From CAZKXX01 sp964556705 (GTDB lineage: Bacteria > Acidobacteriota > Terriglobia > UBA7540), in the NCBI GenBank assembly GCA_964556705.1, contig CAZKXX010000081.1:1-18327 (forward strand): a stretch of DNA of 18,327 bases, in the 5' to 3' direction. The notes beneath the pieces are model-generated. The model ran no database searches. It was not told the DNA's origin and saw only the letters and a program-made list of their open reading frames with translations. Below, one piece after another: positions 6,982-14,699 of the stretch (position 1 is its first letter; every line of letters starts with the position of its first letter). The translations under genes were made by a program, and so were the position numbers.

Positions 6982-8190
6982 ATGGATGTCAGTGTCATGA
7001 ATCCGAAGGCTTGGCCCGACGCGCGGGGGCGCTTCGGCGAGTTCGGCGGGCAGTACGTGCCGGAGACGCTGATGCACCCGGTGGAGGAGCTCGCGCAGGC
7101 TTACGAAGCCGCGCGGCGCGACTCGGCCTTCCGCGCGGAACTGGACCGCCTGCTCCGGCATTTCGCCGGCCGTCCCACGCCGCTCTTCCACGCGCGGCGG
7201 CTGACGGAAAAGCTCGGCGGCGCACAGATTTTCCTCAAGCGCGAAGACCTGCTGCACACCGGCGCGCACAAAATCAACAACTGTCTCGGCCAGGGACTGC
7301 TCGCGCAGCGCATGGGGAAGGCGCGCCTCGTCGCCGAAACGGGCGCGGGGCAGCACGGCGTGGCGACGGCGACGGTGGCGGCGCTGCTCGGTCTGGAATG
7401 TTGCGTGTACATGGGCGAGGAAGACATGACGCGGCAGGCGCCGAACGTCTTCCGCATGCGCCTGCTGGGCGCAAAGGTGGTGGGCGTGGCGTCCGGGTCG
7501 AAGACGCTCAAAGATGCTATCAACGAAGGGATGCGCGACTGGGTGACGAACGTCCAGAACACCCACTACCTGATGGGCTCTGTCCTCGGCCCGCACCCGT
7601 ACCCGCAAATGGTGCGCAACTTCCAGCGCGTCATCGGCGCGGAAACGCGCGAGCAGATCCAGCGCGCCGCCGGGCGGCTTCCGGACCTGCTCGTCGCCTG
7701 CGTGGGCGGCGGAAGCAACTCGATTGGATTGTTCTATGATTTTCTCGGCGACCGCCAGGTGAAGATGCTGGGAGTGGAAGCGGGCGGCCGGTCTCTCGCG
7801 CCCGGCGACCACGCCGCGCGATTCGCGGGAGGCAAGCCCGGCGTGCTGCACGGGACGTACACTTACGTCCTTCAGACCGACGACGGGCTGATTTCAACCA
7901 CGCACTCCGTCTCGGCGGGACTGGATTATCCCGCCGTGGGCCCGGAGCATGCTGCGCTTCACGGCGCGGGGCGCGTCAAGTACACGAACGTCAGCGACGG
8001 CGAAGCGCTCGACGCGGCTCGCACGCTGGCGCGCACCGAGGGCATCATCCCCGCGCTCGAGCCCGCGCACGCGCTGGCGGAAGTGATCAAGCGCGCGCCC
8101 GGGATGAAGCGCGAAGAAATCATCGTCGTCAACCTTTCGGGCCGCGGCGACAAAGACCTGGGGATTTTTCAGTCGTCGGGAATTCTTTAG
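6982..8190 (+). CDS. trpB: Tryptophan synthase beta chain
   Basis: TrpB condenses indole with L-serine using pyridoxal phosphate. The 402 residues have the standard TrpB1 features: GRFGEFGGQYVPETL at 16-30, HTGAHKINN at 92-100 with the PLP lysine K97, ETGAGQHGVA at 119-128 with catalytic E119, the phosphate-binding loop GGGSNSIG at 242-249 and the C-terminal SGRGDKD at 386-392. This is the TrpA-partnered form, not the longer TrpB2 form. ATG 6982 is used here; ATG 6997 (residue 6) is a possible alternative. trpB lies between trpF and trpA, and the 78-base gap before trpA is unusually long for this operon and holds repeated sequence. Confidence 0.98.
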   Translation: MDVSVMNPKAWPDARGRFGEFGGQYVPETLMHPVEELAQAYEAARRDSAFRAELDRLLRHFAGRPTPLFHARRLTEKLGGAQIFLKREDLLHTGAHKINNCLGQGLLAQRMGKARLVAETGAGQHGVATATVAALLGLECCVYMGEEDMTRQAPNVFRMRLLGAKVVGVASGSKTLKDAINEGMRDWVTNVQNTHYLMGSVLGPHPYPQMVRNFQRVIGAETREQIQRAAGRLPDLLVACVGGGSNSIGLFYDFLGDRQVKMLGVEAGGRSLAPGDHAARFAGGKPGVLHGTYTYVLQTDDGLISTTHSVSAGLDYPAVGPEHAALHGAGRVKYTNVSDGEALDAARTLARTEGIIPALEPAHALAEVIKRAPGMKREEIIVVNLSGRGDKDLGIFQSSGIL

Positions 8191-8203
8191 GGAGTGAGAA
8201 GCA

Positions 8204-8257
8204 GCAAGTGAAAGGTCCGCCGTTTTCGACCTCATTGACTTGCCAGTGACCACTTGC
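8204..8257 (+). repeat. Inverted and direct repeats in the trpB-trpA spacer
   Basis: GCAAGTG (8204-8210) is complementary to CACTTGC (8251-8257). ACTTGCC also occurs twice in the same direction (8238-8244 and 8252-8258), so the left arm could pair with either copy. There is no T run. A TTGACT at 8235-8240 has no matching -10 box. Confidence 0.45.
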
Positions 8258-8268
8258 CCCTCGTGAGT

Positions 8269-9087
8269 ATGCGCGCGGTTTCCACAACCCGTGTCGATGC
8301 GCGTTTTCGCGAATTGCGCGAGCGGCAGGCCAAGGGGCTTGTGGTGTATCTGACGGCGGGGGACCCGACGCTGGAGGCGACGGGCGAGCTGCTCGCGGCG
8401 GTCGAACGCGGCGGCGCGGACGTGATCGAACTCGGAGTGCCGTTTTCGGACCCGCTGGCAGATGGGCCGGTCATTCAACGAGCTTCGGAGCGCGCGCTGC
8501 GCGCGGGAACGACGCTGCGAAAGATTCTCGAGCACCTGCCGCGCTGGCGCGAAAAGGTGAAAGCGCCGTTGGTTCTGTTCAGCTATTTCAATCCGGTCCT
8601 GCAATACGGGCTCGAGCAGTTCGCCGCCGACGCGGCGAGCGCCGGAGCGGACGGCGCACTGATTGTTGATTTGACGCCGGAGGAGGCCGGAGCTTACGTC
8701 AGCGCCCTGCGCGCCCATAATCTCGATACGGTTTTCCTGGCCGCGCCGACTTCCACTGACGAGCGCCTGCGGCGCGTGGCAGAACTTTCGACGGGATTCC
8801 TTTACCTGATTTCGCGAACGGGTGTGACCGGCGAACGCGACCGGATTGCCGGCAGCGCTCTGGAGCTTGTGGAACGCGCGCGGCGTCTGACGCGGCTGCC
8901 GCTCGCCGTCGGCTTCGGTCTTTCGACGCCCGAGCAGGTTCGCGAAGTGCAGAAGCTGGCGGAGGCGGCGGTGGTGGGCAGCGCGGTCGTTCACGCCATC
9001 GAAGAGCGTTACTCGACCGGAGGCGCGGCGGCGATGGAAGCCTTTGTCCGCTGGCTGAAGGAGGGAGAGGGAGCAAAACCGGCATGA
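8269..9087 (+). CDS. trpA: Tryptophan synthase alpha chain
   Basis: TrpA cleaves indole-3-glycerol phosphate and passes indole to TrpB. From the ATG at 8269 the protein has 272 residues, near the 268 of E. coli. It shows YLTAGDP at 27-33, ELGVPFSDPLADGP at 54-67 with the catalytic pair E54 and D65, FSYFNPV at 104-110, SRTGVTG at 182-188 and the phosphate loop GFGLS at 215-219. The frame is open back to a TTG at 8254, with a GTG at 8263; the ATG at 8269 best matches the usual N-terminal length. Its stop overlaps the start of the chorismate mutase gene by four bases (ATGA), so the two are translationally coupled. Confidence 0.97.
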   Translation: MRAVSTTRVDARFRELRERQAKGLVVYLTAGDPTLEATGELLAAVERGGADVIELGVPFSDPLADGPVIQRASERALRAGTTLRKILEHLPRWREKVKAPLVLFSYFNPVLQYGLEQFAADAASAGADGALIVDLTPEEAGAYVSALRAHNLDTVFLAAPTSTDERLRRVAELSTGFLYLISRTGVTGERDRIAGSALELVERARRLTRLPLAVGFGLSTPEQVREVQKLAEAAVVGSAVVHAIEERYSTGGAAAMEAFVRWLKEGEGAKPA

Positions 9088-9377
9088 GCGATCTCGACGG
9101 CTGGCGCAAGAAGATCGATGAGATTGACCAGCAGCTCGTCAAGCTGCTTAACGAGCGGTCGCGCTGCGCGGTGGAGATCGGACATCTCAAGAAGCAGCGA
9201 AACATGCCGGCGTGGCAGCCCGAGCGCGAGGCGGAGATCCTGCGCAACGTCGTGAAGGCGAACCGCGGGCCGCTCGACGACGCGGCGATGCGCCGCCTGT
9301 TCGAGCGGATCATCGACGAGGCGCGCGCGCTCGAACGCCACGCCATGGACACGAGCGGCTCGGAAAGGAAGGAGTGA
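9084..9377 (+). CDS. Chorismate mutase, AroQ class (stand-alone)
   Basis: Chorismate mutase converts chorismate to prephenate, the branch point to phenylalanine and tyrosine. The 97-residue all-helical protein fits the AroQ fold: WRKKIDEIDQQLVKLLNERS at 7-26 for helix 1, with the first conserved Arg and Asp, then HLKKQRN at 34-40 with the active-site Lys, and PEREAEIL at 47-54 with the conserved Arg-Glu pair. A third helix follows (about 62-85). It is a single-domain mutase, not fused to prephenate dehydratase or to the DAHP synthase. Its ATG overlaps the trpA stop, and the DAHP synthase gene starts 6 bases after its own stop. Single-domain mutases can form complexes with DAHP synthase in some bacteria; whether that happens here is inference from adjacency. 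Confidence 0.92.
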   Translation: MSDLDGWRKKIDEIDQQLVKLLNERSRCAVEIGHLKKQRNMPAWQPEREAEILRNVVKANRGPLDDAAMRRLFERIIDEARALERHAMDTSGSERKE

Positions 9378-9383
9378 TCCCGT

Positions 9384-10400
9384 ATGGTCGTCGTGATGCA
9401 GGAAGGCGCGACGGAGGAGCAAGTCCAGCGCGTCATCAACCGCCTGATGGAAATGGGGTTTGACATCCACCGGTCGACGGGCGCGCGGCACACGGTGCTG
9501 GGCGCGGTGGGCTCGCGGCTGGATTTCGATACCCGCGACATCGAGCTGCTCGACGGCGTCCGGGAAGTCCTGCGAATCTCGGCACCGTATAAGCTCGCCA
9601 GCCGCCAATTTCGGCCTGAAGGATCGGTGATACAACTCGGAAAAGGGGTCGCCGTGGGCGGCGAGCAGGTGGTGGTGATGGCCGGCCCGTGCAGCGTCGA
9701 GAGCGAGGAGCAGATCGAATCCGTCGCCGCTTACGTCTCGAAGCTCGGCGTGCGGGTGCTGCGCGGCGGCGCCTTCAAACCGCGCACGTCGCCTTACACG
9801 TTTCAGGGCCTTGGCAGGAAAGGATTGGAGCTGCTCCGCCGGACCGCCGACCGCTACGACATGCTCGTCGTGAGCGAAATCATGGACCAGACTCAGATCC
9901 CGATGATGCTCGAATTCGCCGACATCCTTCAGGTGGGCGCGCGCAACATGCAGAATTACAACTTGCTCAAGGAATTGGGTAAAGCGCCGAAGCCGATTCT
10001 TCTGAAGCGCGGGATTTCGGCGACGATTGAGGAACTCCTGCTTTCGGCCGAATACATCATGGCGGGCGGGAACTACAACGTGGTTCTGTGCGAGCGCGGC
10101 ATTCGCACCTTCGAGAATTACACTCGCAACACGCTCGACGTCTCGGCGATTCCGGTGGTTCACAAACTTTCGCACCTGCCGATCCTGGCCGACCCGTCGC
10201 ACGGCACGGGGCGGCGCGACAAGGTGCCGCCTATGGCGCGCGCCGCGCTGGCCGCGGGGGCTGACGGGTTGCTCATTGAGGTGCACCACGATCCCGAACG
10301 CGCCTTGAGCGACGGCGCGCAATCCCTCTATCCGAACCAGTTCGAGCAGCTCATGAAAGAGCTGCGTATGATTGCTCCCGCGGTAAGGAGGACGATCTAG
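9384..10400 (+). CDS. aroF: 3-deoxy-D-arabino-heptulosonate 7-phosphate (DAHP) synthase, type I-beta with ferredoxin-like regulatory domain
   Basis: This enzyme joins phosphoenolpyruvate and erythrose 4-phosphate, the first step of the shikimate pathway. At 338 residues it matches the Thermotoga maritima type. An N-terminal ferredoxin-like domain (about 1-65) precedes the barrel; in T. maritima this domain gives feedback inhibition by Tyr and Phe. Barrel motifs are AGPCSVES at 100-107 (metal ligand C103), GGAFKPRTSPYTFQG at 128-142, LLKRG at 206-210 and DPSHGTGRRD at 270-279 (H273). The further metal ligands are E299 and D310. The start has the best ribosome site in the window, AAGGAG about 10 bases before ATG 9384. 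It lies between chorismate mutase and tyrA. The gene name follows common use for this family and is not a claim of orthology to E. coli aroF. Confidence 0.95.
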   Translation: MVVVMQEGATEEQVQRVINRLMEMGFDIHRSTGARHTVLGAVGSRLDFDTRDIELLDGVREVLRISAPYKLASRQFRPEGSVIQLGKGVAVGGEQVVVMAGPCSVESEEQIESVAAYVSKLGVRVLRGGAFKPRTSPYTFQGLGRKGLELLRRTADRYDMLVVSEIMDQTQIPMMLEFADILQVGARNMQNYNLLKELGKAPKPILLKRGISATIEELLLSAEYIMAGGNYNVVLCERGIRTFENYTRNTLDVSAIPVVHKLSHLPILADPSHGTGRRDKVPPMARAALAAGADGLLIEVHHDPERALSDGAQSLYPNQFEQLMKELRMIAPAVRRTI

Positions 10401-10466
10401 GAAGCAGAGGAGTCGGACTCGCTTCGCGGCTTCGGAGTCAGCGGCGAACTCCTCATTCCTGCTCCC
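10401..10466 (+). repeat. Nested inverted repeat in the DAHP synthase-tyrA spacer
   Basis: An outer stem GAGGAGT (10407-10413) / ACTCCTC (10448-10454) encloses an inner stem GACTC (10416-10420) / GAGTC (10435-10439). The arms extend imperfectly outward (GAAGCAG at 10401-10407 against CTGCTCC at 10459-10465). There is no clean T run behind it, so it is not a textbook terminator. It could be an internal attenuator, an mRNA stabiliser or a decayed intergenic repeat. Confidence 0.5.
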
Positions 10467-10485
10467 TGGTTCCTTGTTTATTTCT

Positions 10486-11352
10486 GTGGACACGCCGTTT
10501 CAACGCATCGCGATTGTCGGATTGGGGCTGCTGGGCGGCTCTTTCGGGTTGGCGCTCACGTCACGGAACATTCGGGCGAAACGCGTGGGCTGCGACCGCC
10601 CTGAGGTCCTCGAGCGCGCGCTGGCGCGCGGCGTGGTGGATGAAGCGGCGGGAGATCTTGAAGCCGCCGTACGCGACGCGGACCTCGTGGTTCTGGCAGC
10701 GCCTGTGGGCGCAATTCTCGACCTGTTGCCGAGACTTAAATCCTGCGCGTCGCCCCAGGGTCTGATCACGGACGTCGGCAGCACCAAGCGGCTGGTGTGC
10801 CAGCGCGCCGCGGAGGTTTTCGGCGAGGCCCCGCTGTTTCTGGGCGGGCATCCGCTCGCCGGCAAGGAGCGATCCGGAATCGAGCATGCGGAAGCGACGC
10901 TCTTTGAGAACTCGCGCTACGTCCTGACGCCTTCATCCCCAGACCATCTGGGCGACCCCCGCGTGAAGGCCTTCTCCACGTTGATCGAAGCGTTTGGGGC
11001 CCGTCCGTTTGTGACCGACGCCGCGACGCACGACCGCGCCGTCGCGGTGCTTTCGCACCTGCCGCAGCTTGTTTCCTCGGGGCTCGCGAGCATGGTCCAG
11101 GAGCAGAGCGCGGAGGATTTTCTTCCGCTCGACCTCGCCGCCTCGGGGTTTCGAGACGTCACGCGGCTGGCCGAAAGCCCCTACGGTGTCTGGCGCGACA
11201 TCTGCCTCACCAACATCGAAAACATCCAGTCGGCCCTCGAAGCGCTGATCGAAAAGCTCGAAGCCATGAAACTCCACCTGAGTGATCGAGAGCTCGAGCG
11301 GGAATTCAAGCAGGCGGCCGCGCTGCGCCAGCGGCTGCGCGACGTGAAGTGA
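10486..11352 (+). CDS. tyrA: Prephenate dehydrogenase
   Basis: TyrA oxidatively decarboxylates prephenate to 4-hydroxyphenylpyruvate, the tyrosine precursor. From the GTG at 10486 the protein has 288 residues. It has a Rossmann NAD site IAIVGLGLLGGSFG at 8-21, TDVGSTK at 95-101, the catalytic HPLAGKE at 122-128, SHLPQLVSSGLA at 190-201 (second conserved His) and GFRDVTRLAESPYGVWRDI at 221-239 with the substrate-binding Arg. A C-terminal helical dimerisation region follows. There is no fused ACT or chorismate mutase domain. The start is uncertain: TTG 10474 adds four residues and neither start has a visible ribosome site. Whether it prefers prephenate or arogenate cannot be settled from sequence alone. 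The next gene begins 15 bases after its stop. Confidence 0.94.
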   Translation: MDTPFQRIAIVGLGLLGGSFGLALTSRNIRAKRVGCDRPEVLERALARGVVDEAAGDLEAAVRDADLVVLAAPVGAILDLLPRLKSCASPQGLITDVGSTKRLVCQRAAEVFGEAPLFLGGHPLAGKERSGIEHAEATLFENSRYVLTPSSPDHLGDPRVKAFSTLIEAFGARPFVTDAATHDRAVAVLSHLPQLVSSGLASMVQEQSAEDFLPLDLAASGFRDVTRLAESPYGVWRDICLTNIENIQSALEALIEKLEAMKLHLSDRELEREFKQAAALRQRLRDVK

Positions 11353-11367
11353 CGGGCGCGGACCTCG

Positions 11368-13350
11368 ATGGGGAAACTGCTCGGATGGGCGAAATCGCGC
11401 GGGGCGCAGGCAGCGGTGCTGGGCCTGGCGAGCGCGCTGCTGATTCTGGGCGCGGAGCGGCTGGGGTGGCTCGAGACGGCGGAACGCAAGACGCTCGACT
11501 GGCGCTTCCGGACGTTTGTCGAAGCGAGCCGCGCCGACCCCGACATCGTCATCGTCGCTCTCGATGACTCGAGTTTTGCGTCACGCGAAATGCGGGAAAA
11601 TTTCGGACGCTGGCCGTGGCGGCGCCGGCTTTACGCGGGACTTGTCCATTACCTGAACGAATGGGGCGCGCGCGTCATCGGGCTGGACCTGATGTTTGTG
11701 GGCGCCGACCCGCACGAGGGTGATGACGCGCTGCTCGCGCGATCGCTGGCGGAACGGCCCAGCGTTGTCCTCGCCTTCGCGCTCAACCGCGCCGCCTTCA
11801 AGGAAAGCGATCCGGCGGCGGAAGACGCGCTTCTCACCAAGCTCGCTCCCTTCTCGATTCGTCTGCCCGCGTCCGCATCGTTCGCCTTTGAAGAGTACTC
11901 GGGAGTTGATTTATCCCAGGACGAATTCGTGAGCGCCGTGCCCGCGATGGGTTCCATCACCGTCGAGTCCGACCCGGACGGCCCGTTGCGCTCCGTCGCG
12001 CCGGTATTTCGCTATCGCGATGCGTACTACCCTTCTTTTGCGCTGGCGGTCGCCGCGCTCTCGCTGGGGAAGAAGCCCGAGATTTCCGTTGAACCGGGAC
12101 CGGCGCTCAACTTTGCCGGGCGTCGCGTGCCCGTTGACCACAGAGGACGAGCGCTGCTTCGCTGGCACGGCCCCGCTTACACCTACAAACGCTATTCGGT
12201 CTGGCGCGTCTTCAACGCCGCGCTGGCCTACGAACGAGGCGAGACGCCGGACCTTCCGCCGGAAACGTTCAGAGACAAGATCGTGCTCATCGGCCCGACG
12301 GCGACGGGCGCCGCGGACCTGCTCTCCAATCCGTTTTCGAGCGTCTATCCCGGCGTCGAGGTTCACGCGACAGCGGTGGACAATCTGCTGAAAGGTGAAT
12401 TTCTCCGTGCTTCTTCGCGGCGCGTGAACGCGGCGGCCGTCGCCGGTCTGGCGCTCGCGATGGCCGCCCTGGTGTATCTCTTCAATTCTGCGGTCGTCTC
12501 GGCGCTCCTGGCCGGCGCGGTCGGGGGAGGCTATTTCGCGGTCGCCTGCGCGCTCTTCCGCCAGCAGGACCTCTGGCTGCCGCTTGTCGCGCCGCTGGCG
12601 GCGGGCGTGGTGGCCTTCACGGGCGCGACGCTCACACGCTACGCCACGGAAGGCCGCGAAAAGCGCCGCTACCGGAAGACGCTGGTTCGGTACCTCTCGC
12701 CGCAGCTCGTGGAAACCATCATGCAGGACCTGAACTGGGCGAGCCTGCGCGCCGAGAAGCGCTATCTGACGGTGCTCTTCAGCGACGTGCGAGGTTTTAC
12801 AACCATCACCGAGCGGTATCCGCCGGAAGTCGTCGTGGCGACGTTGAACGAAATGCTCAACATGATGGTCTCGGTGATTTTCAAACATCAGGGGACGCTC
12901 GATAAATTTGTGGGCGATTGCGTCATGGCGTTCTGGGGAGCGCCGCTCGCGCAGGCAAACCACGCGGAGCTCGCCTGCCGCGCCGGGCTGGACATGGTCG
13001 AGGGACTGGAAAAACTGAATCAGAAGTGGCAGAGTGAAGGGCGCCCGGGATTGAAGGTGGGAGTCGGAATCAACACCGGGGAAATGCTCTTCGGCAATAT
13101 CGGTTCGGAACAGCGCATGGACTTTACCGTAATCGGCGACGCGGTGAACCTGGGCGCGCGGCTGGAGAGCGCGACGAAAGAGTTGAAGGCAACCATTGTG
13201 ATCAGCGACTCGACCTGCCGGGAGCTCGGCGACCGCGCGGAAGTGCGGCCGCTCGGCGAAATTTCCGTGAAAGGCAAAACGCAGAAGATTGTGGTTTACG
13301 AACTGCTGGGGCTGAAAGACCGCGAGCCCTCAGGCCGGGTGATGCCATGA
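11368..13350 (+). CDS. CHASE2-domain class III adenylate cyclase
   Basis: This 660-residue membrane-bound sensor cyclase has an N-terminal membrane anchor (13-30) and an extracytoplasmic CHASE2 domain (about 35-345; typical segments TLDWRFR at 42-48, IVIVALDDSSF at 60-70 and FRDKIVLIGPTATG at 301-314). Three membrane segments follow (about 354-372, 376-395 and 403-424), then a linker and the cyclase domain (465-640). The cyclase has the metal-binding aspartates D473 (LFSDVRGF) and D517 (FVGDCVM), adenine-selecting K513 (LDKF) and T587 in DFTVIGD. N594 and R598 (DAVNLGARLE) stabilise the transition state, so it should be catalytically active and make cAMP. The CHASE2 ligand is unknown. It begins 15 bases after tyrA, and its stop overlaps the next start (ATGA), so it seems co-transcribed with both. 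Confidence 0.94.
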   Translation: MGKLLGWAKSRGAQAAVLGLASALLILGAERLGWLETAERKTLDWRFRTFVEASRADPDIVIVALDDSSFASREMRENFGRWPWRRRLYAGLVHYLNEWGARVIGLDLMFVGADPHEGDDALLARSLAERPSVVLAFALNRAAFKESDPAAEDALLTKLAPFSIRLPASASFAFEEYSGVDLSQDEFVSAVPAMGSITVESDPDGPLRSVAPVFRYRDAYYPSFALAVAALSLGKKPEISVEPGPALNFAGRRVPVDHRGRALLRWHGPAYTYKRYSVWRVFNAALAYERGETPDLPPETFRDKIVLIGPTATGAADLLSNPFSSVYPGVEVHATAVDNLLKGEFLRASSRRVNAAAVAGLALAMAALVYLFNSAVVSALLAGAVGGGYFAVACALFRQQDLWLPLVAPLAAGVVAFTGATLTRYATEGREKRRYRKTLVRYLSPQLVETIMQDLNWASLRAEKRYLTVLFSDVRGFTTITERYPPEVVVATLNEMLNMMVSVIFKHQGTLDKFVGDCVMAFWGAPLAQANHAELACRAGLDMVEGLEKLNQKWQSEGRPGLKVGVGINTGEMLFGNIGSEQRMDFTVIGDAVNLGARLESATKELKATIVISDSTCRELGDRAEVRPLGEISVKGKTQKIVVYELLGLKDREPSGRVMP

Positions 13351-13715
13351 TCTCCTCCTGGACTCGGATCGCGGCGCCCGCTTTCCTGGCCGCGCTGATA
13401 CTGGCGGCGCCGGTCCTGCGGTCGCAGGAAACCGCGCAGCCGGCGGCTGCTGAGGAACGCCCCGAGAAGGCGAAGAAGCCCGCGGCGAAAAAGAGTGGCG
13501 GCTTCTTCACCGGCCTCAAGGCCGTGACGGGCGAAGGCGGCGAGCAGCAGGCGGACACGCGCACCGCCGGGAGCAAGACGGTCGGCGAGGGCGAAGAGAT
13601 TGGCGACGTCCAGCCGGGCACGGAGCACCGCCGTGCCGTCGAAGCGCTCGAGAAATACAAGCTGCCGCGCGCTGACGTCGACAAGTTCAAGGAAGAGGGC
13701 GGGTTGAAACCCTGA
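13347..13715 (+). CDS. Small secreted protein of unknown function, upstream partner of the M48 protease
   Basis: This 122-residue protein overlaps the cyclase stop by four bases. Residues 1-26 form a plausible Sec signal peptide (RIAAPAFLAALILAAPVLRSQ). Next comes a Lys/Ala/Pro-rich low-complexity stretch (35-50), then GGFFTGLKAVTGEGG (51-65), a Gly/Glu-rich part containing TAGSKTVGEGEEIGDVQPG (73-91) and a helical end (HRRAVEALEKYKLPRADVDKFKEEGGLKP). I do not recognise a named family. The pattern TAG(V/S)(R/K)…, then a helix ending in (K/R)F..EG.L, resembles small exported proteins I recall encoded beside M48 metalloproteases in other phyla; that is a memory-based inference. It probably acts in the periplasm or envelope. 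It is translationally coupled to the cyclase and 53 bases upstream of the protease. Confidence 0.72.
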   Translation: MISSWTRIAAPAFLAALILAAPVLRSQETAQPAAAEERPEKAKKPAAKKSGGFFTGLKAVTGEGGEQQADTRTAGSKTVGEGEEIGDVQPGTEHRRAVEALEKYKLPRADVDKFKEEGGLKP

Positions 13716-13741
13716 GCCGGCGTGGCCGGCGCGGTTCCTTC
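13716..13741 (+). terminator. Weak terminator-like hairpin after the small secreted protein
   Basis: GCCGGC (13716-13721) and GCCGGC (13725-13730) can pair with a 3-base loop. They are followed by GCGG and the pyrimidine-rich TTCCTTCTT. The T run is interrupted and the stem is short, so this may only partly stop transcription before the M48 gene, if at all. Confidence 0.25.
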
Positions 13742-13768
13742 TTGCTGCCGCGCTGCGGAGGATCGTCG

Positions 13769-14653
13769 ATGGGAAAGATGCGAAAACCCGCAATGAGGGC
13801 GCGAGTCGTCCTGACGCTGGCCATCCTGCTGGTTGTGGCTCCGGGAGCGGACGCGCAGGTCTTTGACCGCGTGCTGAAGGGTGTTGAAAAGGGCGCGGAA
13901 AAAGCCGAGAAAGTCCAGAAGGCGATGGCGCCCATGACGCTCGAAGAGGAACGCGCGCTCGGGCGCGACGTGGCGGCCAAGCTCATCGCGCACTTCGGGC
14001 TCTATGAAGATGAAGCGCTGCTGCGCTACGTGAACCTGGTCGGCGCGGCGGTGGCCCAGCAGGCCGAGCGCAAGGACCTGACCTATCACTTTGCCATCCT
14101 CAATTCGGACGACATCAACGCGTTCTCGGCGCCCGGAGGATACATCTTCATCACGCGCGGCGCGCTGGCGCTCTGCGGGGACGAAGCGGAACTGGCCGGA
14201 GTGCTGGCTCATGAGGTGGGCCACATCGCGGGCCGGCACATCCTGAGAATCATCGAACGCGATAAAGGGCTGCGCGCGGGCATGGACGAAGCGAAAGCCT
14301 ACGTTCCGGGCAGCGAACGACTGCACAAGATGTCGCGCGGCGTGCTGGTGAAAATGATTGACCAGGGACTTGCACCCTCCGACGAATTTGACGCCGACCG
14401 TCGCGCCCTGCGTTACGCGCACGCGGCGGGCTATCCCGCCGACGGCCTGGCGGGATTTCTGACGAAGCTCGACGAGGCCACCGAGCAGGGCGGTCAGTCG
14501 TTCTGGACGCGCACGCACCCGCCCGTCGAGGAGCGCAACGCGCGCATCGCGGAGACGATCGAGGACCGCGAATGGCAGGACGCCGACCGGCCGCGCCTGG
14601 TCGAGCGTTACGCCGCCGAAACGCAAGCCGTGCGCCCCAAGCCCGGCGTGTGA
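13769..14653 (+). CDS. Secreted M48-family zinc metalloprotease
   Basis: From the ATG at 13769 the protein has 294 residues. This start is set by GGAGG at 13757-13761, 7 bases upstream; a longer frame back to 13742 lacks that support. A Sec signal peptide (about 1-29, cleavage after ADA) leads into a helical stretch (VFDRVLKGVEKGAEKAEKVQ). The M48 domain then has the zinc site HEVGH at 148-152 and the third ligand E206 in DEFDADRRA. THPPVEERNARI at 249-260 holds the conserved late His-Pro. No lipobox cysteine is visible, so it is probably soluble in the periplasm. It resembles the protease part of BepA/LoiP-type envelope quality-control enzymes but lacks TPR repeats. It lies behind the small secreted protein and ahead of the CoA-transferase genes. 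Confidence 0.92.
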   Translation: MGKMRKPAMRARVVLTLAILLVVAPGADAQVFDRVLKGVEKGAEKAEKVQKAMAPMTLEEERALGRDVAAKLIAHFGLYEDEALLRYVNLVGAAVAQQAERKDLTYHFAILNSDDINAFSAPGGYIFITRGALALCGDEAELAGVLAHEVGHIAGRHILRIIERDKGLRAGMDEAKAYVPGSERLHKMSRGVLVKMIDQGLAPSDEFDADRRALRYAHAAGYPADGLAGFLTKLDEATEQGGQSFWTRTHPPVEERNARIAETIEDREWQDADRPRLVERYAAETQAVRPKPGV

Positions 14654-14699
14654 TTCCGGCGCGCGCGAAAACGGTTCCCTCGGCCATCCGAGCACCACA

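Noticed and set aside
8235..8263. TTGACT ahead of trpA as a promoter
   Set aside because: At 17 bases distance the sequence is CCCCTC; no acceptable -10 box at 16-18 bases.
9009..10493. 494-codon minus-strand frame opposite chorismate mutase and DAHP synthase
   Set aside because: Shadow frame; low-complexity translation and no ribosome site or family features.
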